DNA of 64,000 nt from Mesorhizobium qingshengii (GTDB lineage Bacteria; Pseudomonadota; Alphaproteobacteria; Rhizobiales; Rhizobiaceae): NCBI RefSeq assembly GCF_027563465.1, contig NZ_JAPFQA010000004.1:62001-126000 (forward strand), in the 5' to 3' direction. Made by a program: the position numbers and the translations under genes. Below, in pieces: positions 16,927 through 26,005 of the stretch. The notes below the pieces were generated by a model. The model was not told the DNA's origin, did no database searches, and saw only the letters and a list, made by a program, of their open reading frames with translations. How positions within the stretch are numbered: the first letter of the stretch is position 1; every line of letters starts with the position of its first letter.

Positions 16927-17001
16927 TGGTACGCCCAAGGGGAATCGAACCCCTGTTACCGCCGTGAAAGGGCGGTGTCCTAACCGCTAGACGATGGGCG
17001 C
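16927..17001 (-). tRNA. tRNA-Glu (anticodon TTC)
   Basis: On the minus strand, GCGCCCA pairs with TGGGCGT as the acceptor stem. The D-arm contains AGCGGTTAGGA, the anticodon loop reads CCTTTCACG with TTC in the middle, and the T-arm is GGGGTTCGAATCCCC. The 3' CCA is encoded (16927-16929). All arms are intact at 75 bases. Confidence 0.97.
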
Positions 17002-17213
17002 GCTCAGACGAAGCGGCTTATACTGGCGTTGCGCGCAACCGGCAACCCGTCAAGTGCCGGCTTGGACAACTTTTTTCCAGCCTGTCAAATCTGGTGTTTC
17101 GAGAGGTCCGGCCCGGTGCCGGCATCTGCTCGGCTGCACTCCTCGGCCAAGGTTCCGGCCTGGATCCCAGGGTCTCCGCGACGGAGCTTCGCCCAGGGAT
17201 GACGAAGTTGCTC

Positions 17214-18461
17214 CTAGCCGTCGCCACCGCCGCTGCGCCGGCGGCAACGCCAGTTCCAGTCGCGCTCGGGGCCGACATCGACGTGCACGGATTCGGTGTG
17301 GCAGTAAGTGCCCACGCCGCCGCGGCCGGGCATGCTTCTGATATAGCTTGCCAGCTCCCATTTCGAAACGCCGGGGACCTGGATGTCGGCGGCGGCGCAA
17401 TACATGTGCAGCGAATTCTTGGCACCGTTGGCACGCCGGTTGCGGGCCGGATCGCGATAGCCCGACGTCACCGTCATCTTGCGGCCGTAGTGGCCTTCGA
17501 TCGTCTTCAGCACCCGAACCAGCGAGGGCTTCAGGCACGCCACGTCGACGCTCTCGTTCTGCTTGAGCAATCCGTTGGGCGCCAGCCGGGCCATGCCGGC
17601 GGCGGACGCGACCTGATAGGCCCCGGCGCCCGTGCCCTCGTCCTCATTGAGGTCGACGTCGCTTTCGTCGTCGAGGCCGGATTTGCGCTTGATTTCGAAC
17701 AGGGCTGTCTGGCGCACGCCGGGCAGGGCATCGCTACCAGTGATGTGGCCGGTCTCGCCGCCGATCGAGGCCAACTGCACCGGCTTTGCCGTGGAATCGG
17801 CCGAGGCCAGCGTGATGATCGGCTTTGCCGGTGCTGGTGCCGGCTTGGCCTGCACCGCGGGCGGCTCACCCGACCTGGTGTTGATGAGCGGTGTCGCCGA
17901 GGCCGGCGTGGCGCCAAACATCGAGGCCAGGAAGCCTTTTTTCTTGGGTGCTTCGGCCTGCGGCGATTGTGGCATCTCGCCAGCCGTCACGTAGACCGGA
18001 TTGTTCATCGCTGGCGCGGCTGTGGGCTTTGGCGCGGTCACGCCTGCATCGGCGGCGGCAATCTGTTGCGCCACCGCGTCGTTCTCCCGCGCCGTCTGGG
18101 CCGGCTGCTGCAATGATTGCGGCGTGTTTCCCGCGATCGTTTCGGCGCCCGGCGGAGTGGTCAGCGGAAAGGCGGCCTGGGGGTTCGCTATTGGTACATA
18201 GGCGACCTTCTCGGGAAGCGCCGTATCGCTTGCCGTCATCACGGTCGTCTGCTCGGTGGTGACCTGCGACGAATCGGCGACGGTGGCCGCCTTGGCGCTC
18301 GAGGCCGCGCTTATGTCCGATGCAGTAGCGTTGTAACCCGGCATTCCAACCGACATTGTCGGGTCGCCAGCCGAGGTGCAGGAAGCCAGAAGCACGGAGC
18401 AGAGCGCTGCCACGATGGCGCGGCGTTCTCCCTTTGCGAGGCTCCATCCTGCTGATTTCAA
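17214..18461 (-). CDS. Lipoprotein with C-terminal M15/DUF882-type peptidase domain
   Basis: The 415-residue product has a lipoprotein signal with lipobox LLASC at about residue 27. A long low-complexity Ala/Pro/Thr-rich region follows, and then a C-terminal domain of the peptidase M15 type 3: TSGYRDPARN, SLHMYCAAADI and HTESVHVDVG supply the Zn ligands His, Asp and His. Such enzymes cut peptide cross-links or stem peptides in the cell wall. I chose TTG at 18461 because GAGGGGG lies nine bases upstream and the signal peptide starts there; an ATG at 18635 would add an implausible N-terminus. The C-terminal ten residues are basic and Gly-rich. Confidence 0.82.
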   Translation of the reverse strand: MKSAGWSLAKGERRAIVAALCSVLLASCTSAGDPTMSVGMPGYNATASDISAASSAKAATVADSSQVTTEQTTVMTASDTALPEKVAYVPIANPQAAFPLTTPPGAETIAGNTPQSLQQPAQTARENDAVAQQIAAADAGVTAPKPTAAPAMNNPVYVTAGEMPQSPQAEAPKKKGFLASMFGATPASATPLINTRSGEPPAVQAKPAPAPAKPIITLASADSTAKPVQLASIGGETGHITGSDALPGVRQTALFEIKRKSGLDDESDVDLNEDEGTGAGAYQVASAAGMARLAPNGLLKQNESVDVACLKPSLVRVLKTIEGHYGRKMTVTSGYRDPARNRRANGAKNSLHMYCAAADIQVPGVSKWELASYIRSMPGRGGVGTYCHTESVHVDVGPERDWNWRCRRRSGGGDG

Positions 18462-18682
18462 AGCCAAATTCCCCCTCGATGTCCGGTCGGCATATCCTTG
18501 ATGCAGCGCTGAAACGTCCGCGTCGAGGTACCTTTGTCTCCGATCCGGAAACGAGACCTGTGTCAAATCCGCAAGCCTGGAAGTATTTTTGTCGTGATTG
18601 CTGAATTGTGGCCGCTTGAAGGTTGACGACACCATTTCGCCCGCTTTTACCGGCCCGTCAACTCACCAGACATTACAGTCCG

Positions 18683-20518
18683 TTACACACGCACCTTCAC
18701 ATAGGTACCGGGAGCATCCCCCAAGGTTTTCATATGCTTGCCGGGTTTGCGGGCAGGCACGCGGGTGTTGTCCTTGGCCTCGATCCAGTCTTGCCAGTGC
18801 GGCCACCAGGATCCTGGATGTTCGGTGGCCCCGGCAATCCACTGGCCGAAGTCGCCCATCGGCGTCCCTCCGGTCCAGTACTGATACTTCTTGGATGCCG
18901 GCGGATTGACGACCCCGGCGATATGGCCCGACCCGGCCATGACGTAGTCGACCTTGCCGCCGAAATATTTCGAGCCGAGGAACACGGAGAGCGCCGGCGC
19001 GATGTGATCTTCCCTGGAGGCGAGGTTGTAGACGGGAATGGTGATGTCGGCGAGCGAGACCGTGTGGCCCGCCAGTTCCATCGTGCCGCGCGAAAGGTTG
19101 TTCTCGAGATAGCAGTTGCGCAGATAAAAAGAGTGGTTGGCCGCGCCCATGCGGGTCGAATCGGCGTTCCAGTAGAGCAGGTCGAAGGGCAGGGGATCCT
19201 TGCCGCGCATGTAATTGTTGACGACATAGGGCCAGATCAGGTCGCCTGAACGCAGCATGTTGAAGGCGGTCGCCATCTTGGTGCCGTCGAGGTAGCCCTT
19301 TTCGCTCATCGACTTTTCCACCGCCGCGACCTGTTCCTCGTCGACGAAGACTTTCAGGTCGCCGGCGTGGGTGAAGTCGACCTGCGTGGTGAAGAAGGTG
19401 GCCGACTTGATGCGGTCGTCGCCTTCCTGCGCCATCAGCGCCAGTGCCGCCGCCAGCAGCGTGCCGCCGACGCAATAGCCGATCGCGTTGACGTCCCTTT
19501 CGCCGGTGGCCTTCTCGATCGTGTCGAGGCCGTATTGCAGCCCTTCGCGTATATAGGCTTCCCAGCTCTTGGTGCCGTGGCGCTCGTCCGGGTTGATCCA
19601 GGAGATGACGAAGACGGTGTGGCCCTGCTCAACCGCCCAGCGGATGAAGGACTTCTGCGGATTTAGATCAAGGATGTAGAACTTGTTGATCCATGGCGGG
19701 CAGATCAGCAGCGGCCGCTTGAGCACCATCTCGGTCGCGGGATCGTATTGGATGATCTCGGCGACATCGCTGCGGCCAACCACCTTGCCGGGAGTGGTGG
19801 CGATGTTCTTGCCGATCTCGAAGGGCGAATAGTCGGCCTGGCGCAGCTTCAGATCGCCCTTGCCGGCGGCGATGTCCTCGGCCAGCATCTTCATGCCGCG
19901 CACCAGGTTTTCGCCGTTCGAGGCGACGGTTTCGCGAAACAGTTCCGGGTTGGTCAGGATGAAATTCGACGGCGAGATGGCGTTGGACACCTGCTTGACG
20001 TAGAAGCCGGCCTTGTGGCGGGTGTGCTCGTCCAGGCCATCGGCGTGTTCTACCAGGTCGGCCGCCCAGCGCGAGGTGACGAGATAGGCCTGCTTGAGAA
20101 AATCGAAGAAGGCGTTGCGGCCCCATTCGGGGTCGAGGAAGCGCTTGTCGCCACGTTCCGGCTTGACGGCGTCCTCTGTGCCTTCGGCGGCGTTGCTGGT
20201 GCGCTGAATGGCGTTGGCCCAGACAGTCATGTAGCCGGAGAACAGTCGCGTCTGCGCTTCCAGCGCGCGCTGCGGATCGGAAAGCCAGTATTCGCTGAGC
20301 TTGGAGAAGGTCTTCACCATGTCGACGACCGGCTCGGCGACGCTATCGCGCACCTCGCCTTTTTCGCGTGGCTCGGCCCATGCGGAAGCAGCCTTGCCGG
20401 CCTGCTCGATCATGCGCGCCATGTTCAGGGCAAAGCGTTCCGGGTCCTTCACCAGATATTGCTCGACGGTCGAAGGCTCGTCATCTTCCGCTTTGCCCGA
20501 ATCGGGTGTCTTGGACAT
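18683..20518 (-). CDS. phaC: Class I poly(3-hydroxyalkanoate) synthase
   Basis: The 611-residue enzyme polymerises hydroxyacyl-CoA into storage polyester at the granule surface. It has the lipase-like box GYCVGG with catalytic Cys349, the conserved PPWINKFYILDLNP and FVISWINPD blocks, an Asp in ASREDHIAP and the His in GSGHIAGVVNPP. Length and features fit class I. GGGAGGAA lies 10 bases before ATG 20518. phaA and phaB are not in this window. It is divergent from a small lipoprotein gene. Confidence 0.95.
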   Translation of the reverse strand: MSKTPDSGKAEDDEPSTVEQYLVKDPERFALNMARMIEQAGKAASAWAEPREKGEVRDSVAEPVVDMVKTFSKLSEYWLSDPQRALEAQTRLFSGYMTVWANAIQRTSNAAEGTEDAVKPERGDKRFLDPEWGRNAFFDFLKQAYLVTSRWAADLVEHADGLDEHTRHKAGFYVKQVSNAISPSNFILTNPELFRETVASNGENLVRGMKMLAEDIAAGKGDLKLRQADYSPFEIGKNIATTPGKVVGRSDVAEIIQYDPATEMVLKRPLLICPPWINKFYILDLNPQKSFIRWAVEQGHTVFVISWINPDERHGTKSWEAYIREGLQYGLDTIEKATGERDVNAIGYCVGGTLLAAALALMAQEGDDRIKSATFFTTQVDFTHAGDLKVFVDEEQVAAVEKSMSEKGYLDGTKMATAFNMLRSGDLIWPYVVNNYMRGKDPLPFDLLYWNADSTRMGAANHSFYLRNCYLENNLSRGTMELAGHTVSLADITIPVYNLASREDHIAPALSVFLGSKYFGGKVDYVMAGSGHIAGVVNPPASKKYQYWTGGTPMGDFGQWIAGATEHPGSWWPHWQDWIEAKDNTRVPARKPGKHMKTLGDAPGTYVKVRV

Positions 20519-20616
20519 GGTTCGCGGGGTTCCTCCCGAAGCGTTTTCTTGACATATTAACATGGGACATCCGACCGGGTCCAATCTCGCTCTACCTCGG
20601 CTGCCAAGGAAACAAT

Positions 20617-21003
20617 ATGACGATTAATATTGGCGAGACTGTTTTTTTCGGTGCTGGACGTTTTCTGCGCATCGGCGCGGCAATCATCCTTCTGGGGATT
20701 GCCGCGTGTTCGAGCACCAACGCTCCGGGGCCTGTCGCGGCGGGCATGGGGCCGAAGGACACCGGCACCTTTCCAAACCTGAACATCAAACCGCAAGTGG
20801 CGGCGCCGCAGTTCACCGAAGCCGAGAGGAACGCCAAGCTTGCGCAATTGAAGGCGGATGAGAACGCGCAGGGCGCGAAAGGCGGCGGTCCCAAGGTCAC
20901 CGACCAGGCGGCGCTCAAGGATCTGGCCAAGAAACATGGCGGTGAAACGCTGAAGCAGATCGAAGGCAAATGCGACCCCGCCCTCGACCCTACCTGCAAA
21001 TGA
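20617..21003 (+). CDS. Small lipoprotein, function unknown
   Basis: The 128-residue product has a lipoprotein signal (hydrophobic stretch ending LLGIAAC, lipid Cys at about residue 29). A Pro/Ala-rich linker and a charged helical C-terminus rich in Lys and Ala follow, with two cysteines in the last nine residues (CDPALDPTC). AAGGAAACAAT precedes the ATG. No known domain is recognised. It is divergent from phaC by about 100 bases and followed by a hairpin, so it appears to be monocistronic. Confidence 0.75.
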   Translation: MTINIGETVFFGAGRFLRIGAAIILLGIAACSSTNAPGPVAAGMGPKDTGTFPNLNIKPQVAAPQFTEAERNAKLAQLKADENAQGAKGGGPKVTDQAALKDLAKKHGGETLKQIEGKCDPALDPTCK

Positions 21004-21010
21004 GTATATA

Positions 21011-21030
21011 GGGCGCGCGCAAACGCGCCC
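21011..21030 (+). terminator. GC hairpin after the lipoprotein gene
   Basis: GGGCGCG and CGCGCCC (7 bp, 6-base loop) start eight bases after the stop codon. There is no T-run, so termination would be weak or Rho-assisted. Confidence 0.5.
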
Positions 21031-21068
21031 TCCAAAGACCAAGTCACCAAGTGATGTCTGGAACTGCC

Positions 21069-22286
21069 ATGGAAGAATTTCACAAGGTCCGCCGGCTTCC
21101 GCCTTACGTCTTCGAGCAGGTCAATCGGCTCAAGGCCAGCGCCCGTTCGCGCGGCGCCGACATCATCGACCTCGGCATGGGTAATCCGGACCTGCCGACG
21201 CCCAAGGCGATCGTCGACAAACTTTGCGAGGTCGTGCGCGATCCGCGCACCCATCGTTATTCCTCTTCGCGCGGCATTCCGGGCTTGCGTCGCGCCCAGG
21301 CCAACTACTATGCCCGCCGCTTCGGCGTGAAGCTCAATCCGGACACGCAAGTGGTGGCGACGCTGGGGTCGAAAGAGGGCTTCGCCAACATGGCGCAGGC
21401 GATCACTGCCCCGGGCGACGTGATCCTGTGCCCCAATCCGACCTATCCGATCCACGCTTTCGGCTTCATCATGTCGGGTGGCGTCATCCGCTCGCTGCAG
21501 GTGGAGCCTGATGACGGCTTCATCCCGGCGCTCGAGCGCGGCGTGCGGCACTCGATCCCGAAGCCGCTGGCGCTGATCCTCAACTATCCGTCGAACCCCA
21601 CGGCGCTGGTCGCTTCGCTCGATTTCTACAAGGACGTGGTGGCGTTCGCGAAGAAGAACGACATCATCATCCTTTCCGACCTTGCCTATTCGGAGATTTA
21701 TTTCGACGGCAATCCGCCGCCGTCGGTGCTGCAGGTGCCAGGCGCGATCGATGTCTGCGTCGAGTTCACCTCGATGTCGAAGACCTTTTCCATGCCCGGC
21801 TGGCGCATGGGCTTCGCCGTTGGCAACGAGCGGCTGATCTCGGCGCTGACGCGGGTGAAATCCTATCTCGACTACGGCGCCTTCACGCCGATCCAGGTGG
21901 CGGCCGCGCATGCGCTCAACGGTGACGGCGCCGACATCGCCGAGGTGCGCGACATCTACCACAAGCGCCGCGACGTGATGGTCGATGCCTTCGGCCGGGC
22001 CGGCTGGGCTATTCCCGCGCCTGCGGCTTCGATGTTCGCCTGGGCGCCGATTCCGGAGCCGTTCCGTCATCTCGGCTCGCTCGAATTCTCCAAGCTGCTC
22101 ATCGAGCACGCCGACGTGGCGGTAGCGCCCGGTGTCGGCTTTGGCGAACATGGCGACGATCACGTGCGCATCGCGCTGGTCGAGAACGAGCACCGGATCC
22201 GGCAGGCGGCGCGCAACATCAAGCGCTTCCTGTCGACCAGCGCCAAGCAACCCAACAACGTGGTGCCGCTTTCCGCACACCGGTAG
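21069..22286 (+). CDS. Class I/II PLP-dependent aminotransferase (AlaC/DapL-like)
   Basis: The 405-residue enzyme starts MEEFHKVRRLPPYVFEQVN, the N-terminus of the alanine/LL-diaminopimelate aminotransferase-like group. It shows GMGNPDLPTP, the NYPSNPTA block, SDLAYSEIYFDG and the PLP lysine in SMSKTFSMPGWRMGF. In rhizobia such genes are usually annotated as alanine-forming or LL-DAP aminotransferase; specificity cannot be settled here. ATG 21054 and GTG 21051 are also in frame; 21069 has the better ribosome site (TGGA). Homoserine dehydrogenase follows 48 bases later, so the two are probably co-transcribed. Confidence 0.9.
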   Translation: MEEFHKVRRLPPYVFEQVNRLKASARSRGADIIDLGMGNPDLPTPKAIVDKLCEVVRDPRTHRYSSSRGIPGLRRAQANYYARRFGVKLNPDTQVVATLGSKEGFANMAQAITAPGDVILCPNPTYPIHAFGFIMSGGVIRSLQVEPDDGFIPALERGVRHSIPKPLALILNYPSNPTALVASLDFYKDVVAFAKKNDIIILSDLAYSEIYFDGNPPPSVLQVPGAIDVCVEFTSMSKTFSMPGWRMGFAVGNERLISALTRVKSYLDYGAFTPIQVAAAHALNGDGADIAEVRDIYHKRRDVMVDAFGRAGWAIPAPAASMFAWAPIPEPFRHLGSLEFSKLLIEHADVAVAPGVGFGEHGDDHVRIALVENEHRIRQAARNIKRFLSTSAKQPNNVVPLSAHR

Positions 22287-22334
22287 GCTTGCCGCACACA
22301 ATTTTTCGATCTGACTTGAAGGACGTCGCCGGCT

Positions 22335-23648
22335 ATGGCTGAAGCACTGCGTGTTGGAATTGCCGGTCTCGGCACGGTTGGCGCGTCGGTGGCGCGTGTG
22401 CTGTGCGACAAGGCGGCGGAACTGACCCGGCAGTGCGGGCGCGACATCGTCGTCACCGCGGTCTCGGCGCGCGACCAGAAACGCGATCGCGGCGTCGATC
22501 TCGGTTCGGCGAAATGGTTCGACGATCCGGTCAAGATGGCGCAGGCCGGCGACATCGATGTTTTCGTCGAACTGATCGGCGGCGACGAGGGGCCGGCGCG
22601 CGCCGCGGTGAAGGCGGCGCTCGAAGCCGGCCATCATGTCGTCACCGCCAACAAGGCGCTGCTCGCCAAGCATGGTGTTGCGCTGGCCGAGATCGCCGAG
22701 AAGAAGGGCGTGCTGCTCAATTACGAGGCGGCGGTGGCGGGCGGTATTCCCGTCATCAAGACGATGCGCGAGGCGATGGCCGGCAATTCGGTCACCCGCG
22801 TGTTCGGCATTCTCAACGGCACCTGCAACTATATCCTCACGCGCATGGAGGCCGAGGGCATCTCGTTCGACGCTTGCCTAAAGGACGCGCAACGGCTGGG
22901 CTATGCCGAGGCCGATCCGACCTTCGACATCGAGGGCCACGACACCGCGCACAAGCTGTCGATCCTGACCAGCCTTGCCTTCGGCACGAGGATCGCTGCC
23001 AGCGATATCTACATGGAAGGCATTTCCAACATCACCCAGGCCGATATCCGCGCGGCCGGCGATCTCGGCTACCGGATCAAGCTGCTTGGCGTCGCCCAGC
23101 GTACCGAAAGCGGCATCGAGCAGCGCGTGCACCCGACCATGGTGCCAACGGCCTCGGTCATCGCGCAGGTGCATGGCGTCACCAATGCGGTGGCGATCGA
23201 GACCGACATACTGGGCGAACTGCTGCTCTCCGGCCCCGGCGCCGGCGGCAACGCCACTGCCTCGGCCGTGATCGGCGACATCGCCGACATCGCCAAGAGC
23301 CGGCCCGGCTTCCAGCATGGCCCGGTCTTCGGCCGGCCGGCCAAGGAACTGAAACCCTACAAGAAGGCGCAGATGCGCAGCCATGCCGGCGGCTACTTCA
23401 TCCGCCTGACCGTGCACGACCGCATCGGCGTGTTCGCGGCGATCGCCAAGCGCATGGCCGACAACGATATCTCGCTGGAATCGATCGTCCAGCACGCGGT
23501 CAGCGGCGAGGCGGCGGCGCAGAAGACGGTGATCCTCGTGACCCACGAGACGACCGAGGCCGCCGTGCGCAAGGCCGTCGACGGCATCACCAAGGATGGT
23601 CACCTGACCGACAAGCCGCAGGTCATCCGCATCGAGCGGGCAGGGTAG
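22335..23648 (+). CDS. hom: Homoserine dehydrogenase
   Basis: The 437-residue enzyme reduces aspartate semialdehyde to homoserine for threonine and methionine synthesis. It shows the NAD(P) motif GIAGLGTVGASVA (8-20), TANKALL, the catalytic region GILNGTCNYIL, YAEADPTFDIEGHD, and a C-terminal ACT domain (about 350-430) beginning YFIRLTVHDRIGVFAAIA, the usual site of feedback control. It is the single-function form, with no aspartokinase fused. It lies directly downstream of an aminotransferase of the same amino-acid branch. Confidence 0.95.
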   Translation: MAEALRVGIAGLGTVGASVARVLCDKAAELTRQCGRDIVVTAVSARDQKRDRGVDLGSAKWFDDPVKMAQAGDIDVFVELIGGDEGPARAAVKAALEAGHHVVTANKALLAKHGVALAEIAEKKGVLLNYEAAVAGGIPVIKTMREAMAGNSVTRVFGILNGTCNYILTRMEAEGISFDACLKDAQRLGYAEADPTFDIEGHDTAHKLSILTSLAFGTRIAASDIYMEGISNITQADIRAAGDLGYRIKLLGVAQRTESGIEQRVHPTMVPTASVIAQVHGVTNAVAIETDILGELLLSGPGAGGNATASAVIGDIADIAKSRPGFQHGPVFGRPAKELKPYKKAQMRSHAGGYFIRLTVHDRIGVFAAIAKRMADNDISLESIVQHAVSGEAAAQKTVILVTHETTEAAVRKAVDGITKDGHLTDKPQVIRIERAG

Positions 23649-23783
23649 CTTCCATTCGGGCCGCAGCGCGGGCAGATATCGCGCCGGTTTTGCACCTCGG
23701 TGCGATGGCAAACAGCCGCGATATGCCGGAACGAATTCACGTCGGCGCCGTTCTCTTGGTGAGCAATCAAAAGGAACCGCTTC

Positions 23784-24140
23784 ATGGCCGATACCAACAA
23801 GTCCGACACCCCCCATATCGACGACATCCAGAAGGCTCTGGAAAAGCAGATCGCCGAACTGCGCAAGGAGATCACCAGGATCAACAAGAGCATTTCGGCG
23901 CGCGGCGCGGAAATGCTGGACGACGCCAGCGAGCAGGCTTCCGATTTCTACGAGACCGCGGCGAGCCGCGCGTCGCGAACCGCCCAGCAGCTGCGCACCC
24001 AGGCCCAGGCGGTGTCGGAAGTCGCGCGTGAGAATCCCGGCACGACGACCGCCGTGATCGGTGTGATCGGCCTGCTCGGCTTTCTGGCCGGGCTGGCGAT
24101 TGGCCAGTCGATGAACGACACGCCGCGCCGCTGGTATTGA
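23784..24140 (+). CDS. DUF883/ElaB-YqjD-type membrane-anchored protein
   Basis: The 118-residue product has a long amphipathic helical N-terminal region (IDDIQKALEKQIAELRKEI and onwards), a conserved ARENPGTTTAVIGVIG turn and one C-terminal membrane helix (about 86-108), as in ElaB/YqjD proteins. Those bind ribosomes or membranes in stationary phase in enterobacteria; the same role here is inference. A GGAACC ribosome site precedes the ATG. A clean terminator follows. Confidence 0.82.
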   Translation: MADTNKSDTPHIDDIQKALEKQIAELRKEITRINKSISARGAEMLDDASEQASDFYETAASRASRTAQQLRTQAQAVSEVARENPGTTTAVIGVIGLLGFLAGLAIGQSMNDTPRRWY

Positions 24141-24153
24141 TGGCATCCCGATA

Positions 24154-24183
24154 GAGCCGGCGTTGCCGGCTCATTTCCTTGTT
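24154..24183 (+). terminator. Terminator after the DUF883 gene
   Basis: GAGCCGGC (24154-24161) and GCCGGCTC (24165-24172) form a perfect 8-bp stem with a 3-base loop, followed by the T-rich stretch ATTTCCTTGTT. Confidence 0.75.
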
Positions 24184-24211
24184 CCCGGTAGATCATTTCC
24201 AGGAGGGCACC

Positions 24212-24379
24212 ATGGCTTCATCGATGCTGATAGGCATCCTGATCACGTTCCTTGTGATCATCCTCGTTCTCTATCTGGTCCAGCGTCTGCCGCTCGACGC
24301 AAGGATGAGGCAGATCGTCCAGATCATCGTCATCATCATTGGCATCATTTCGCTGCTCAAATATCTCGCGGTCTTCTAG
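24212..24379 (+). CDS. Small two-helix membrane protein, Thivi_2564-like
   Basis: The 55-residue product consists almost wholly of two hydrophobic helices (about 5-24 and 33-52) joined by a basic turn (QRLPLDARMRQ). It matches my memory of the Thivi_2564 family of tiny membrane proteins. The start is fixed by AGGAGGG seven bases upstream. Function unknown; it stands alone between two terminators. Confidence 0.75.
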   Translation: MASSMLIGILITFLVIILVLYLVQRLPLDARMRQIVQIIVIIIGIISLLKYLAVF

Positions 24380-24466
24380 GCCGCGAAGCGCGCCAATGCG
24401 TCGCCGCTGGCTGTGATGGGGATCAGGCAGCCGACCGGCAACCGATCATGATTTTCACTTTTCGGG

Positions 24467-24489
24467 CCGGTCGGGTTCTTCCCGACCGG
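24467..24489 (+). terminator. Hairpin after the small membrane protein gene
   Basis: CCGGTCGGG, TTCTT loop, CCCGACCGG: a perfect 9-bp stem about 90 bases past the stop codon. It is extended by further GC pairs (GGGCC/GGCCC region) and followed by CTATTTC. Confidence 0.6.
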
Positions 24490-24637
24490 GCCGGCCCTAT
24501 TTCAAAAATGTGGTTTAATCGATTGATATTGCTACTTATTCGATAAAACTCTCGGCAGGTCTTGCCGTTGTCATGCTCGTTTGACAAAAGAGACGCGCCT
24601 CCGGCGGGAGGCGGCGTGCAAGCGAGGATCTGCCGAA

Positions 24638-25621
24638 ATGAATGTGGCCCAGAACATCGTCGCCGGTCTTGACCGGATACTCACCATGGAGCTGGTGCGC
24701 GTCACCGAACGGGCCGCCGTCGCCGCCGCGAGGTTGCGCGGTCGCGGCGACGAGAAGGCGGCCGACCAGGCCGCCGTGGACGCCATGCGCCAGGAACTCA
24801 ACCGGCTTGCCATCAAGGGCACGGTGGTGATCGGCGAGGGCGAGCGGGACGAGGCGCCGATGCTCTACATCGGCGAGGCAGTCGGCTCCGGCAAAGGTCC
24901 GGCCGTCGACATCGCGCTCGATCCGCTCGAGGGCACGACGATCTGCGCCAAGAACCTGCCCAACGCGCTCGCCGTCATCGCGATCGCCGAGAAGGGCAGT
25001 CTGCTGTTCGCGCCCGATGTCTACATGGACAAGATCGCCATCGGACCAGGCTATGCCGATGGCGTCATCGACATCGATGCCTCGCCGGCCGAGAACATCG
25101 CGAGCCTCGCCCGGGCCAAGGGCGTCGCGGTGCCGAACATCACCGCCTGCATCCTCGACCGGCCACGCCATGCCAAGCTGATCGACGCCGTGCGCGCCAC
25201 GGGCGCCGCGATCCGGCTGATCGGCGACGGCGATGTCGCCGGCGTCATACACACCACCGATCCCGAGGAAACCGGCATCGACATCTATCTCGGCACCGGC
25301 GGCGCGCCAGAAGGGGTGCTGGCCGCGGCGGCGCTGCGGTGCACCGGTGGCCAGATGCAGGGCCGGCTGATCCTCGATACGCCCGAGAAGGTCGCGCGCG
25401 CCGCGAAGATGGGTATTTCCGATCCGAAGCGGGTCTATCGTGCGGAAGACATGGCGCGCGGCGACGTGCTGTTCGCGGCCACTGGTGTCACCGACGGCAA
25501 CATGCTGGCGGGGGTCAAGTTCGGCCGCACCTACATCACCACCCACACGATCGTGTTGCGCTCGTCCTCGCGGACCGTGCGCGAGATCAAGGCGCGGCAT
25601 CAGGACCTGGATAAGTTCTAG
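24638..25621 (+). CDS. glpX: Class II fructose-1,6-bisphosphatase
   Basis: The 327-residue enzyme removes the 1-phosphate of fructose-1,6-bisphosphate in gluconeogenesis. Metal and substrate motifs are IGEGERDEAPML (about 63-74), DPLEGTTICAK, IGDGDVAG, YLGTGGAPEGVLAAAA and ATGVTDG. Length and motifs are typical for GlpX. The start at 24638 follows GAGGA; the upstream in-frame extension is Arg/Lys-rich and not conserved in form. It is followed by DUF6434 and recJ on the same strand. Confidence 0.95.
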   Translation: MNVAQNIVAGLDRILTMELVRVTERAAVAAARLRGRGDEKAADQAAVDAMRQELNRLAIKGTVVIGEGERDEAPMLYIGEAVGSGKGPAVDIALDPLEGTTICAKNLPNALAVIAIAEKGSLLFAPDVYMDKIAIGPGYADGVIDIDASPAENIASLARAKGVAVPNITACILDRPRHAKLIDAVRATGAAIRLIGDGDVAGVIHTTDPEETGIDIYLGTGGAPEGVLAAAALRCTGGQMQGRLILDTPEKVARAAKMGISDPKRVYRAEDMARGDVLFAATGVTDGNMLAGVKFGRTYITTHTIVLRSSSRTVREIKARHQDLDKF

Positions 25622-25693
25622 ACCGGCTTGCGAAGCCACGTCGCAATCGTTAGCCATCTGGTTGCATCCGATGCTGGCTGTAAGGACTTGGCG

Positions 25694-25918
25694 ATGAAAC
25701 CGTTCGACTGGCACGCCGACCCGATCTCGCGTGCCACGGCCATCACCAGATCCTATCGCAACACCCAGAACGTGCGCCGCTTTCTCACCCGCGAATGCGG
25801 CGATGGGTTCAGGTTCGACCGACCTTTCATGGCCTGGCTCAAGGACGGCGCGCAAAAGACGATGGGGGATGCCGCCGACGAATGGCTTCGGCGCCAGGCT
25901 GAAAAGCGGAAAGCGTAG
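25694..25918 (+). CDS. DUF6434-like small protein
   Basis: The 74-residue product reads MKPFDWHADPISRATAITR, then YRNTQNVRRFL, FDRPFMAWLK and KTMGDAADEWLRR, the pattern of DUF6434. The start is set by AAGGACTTGGCG before the ATG. Related domains are sometimes found beside SAP-type DNA-binding motifs, but function is unknown. It sits between glpX and recJ on the same strand. Confidence 0.75.
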   Translation: MKPFDWHADPISRATAITRSYRNTQNVRRFLTRECGDGFRFDRPFMAWLKDGAQKTMGDAADEWLRRQAEKRKA

Positions 25919-26005
25919 GTTTCTTGAGGTTTCCCATCACCGCGAACCGCTTGGCTTTGCCTGCCTTTGGCCTATCCTGCGGCCATACATGAGTTGGCAA
26001 ACCGC

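Noticed and set aside
17094..18116. 340-codon plus-strand frame opposite the M15 lipoprotein
   Set aside because: It is antisense to a gene with lipobox and zinc-ligand motifs and shows only Gly/Arg/His-rich composition.
20592..22673. 693-codon minus-strand frame opposite the aminotransferase
   Set aside because: It is antisense to PLP-enzyme motifs; the Arg/His/Asp-rich product is typical of such shadows.
22403..24031. 542-codon plus frame over homoserine dehydrogenase
   Set aside because: It is an Arg-rich frame shifted from the hom frame; the hom frame has all catalytic and ACT motifs.
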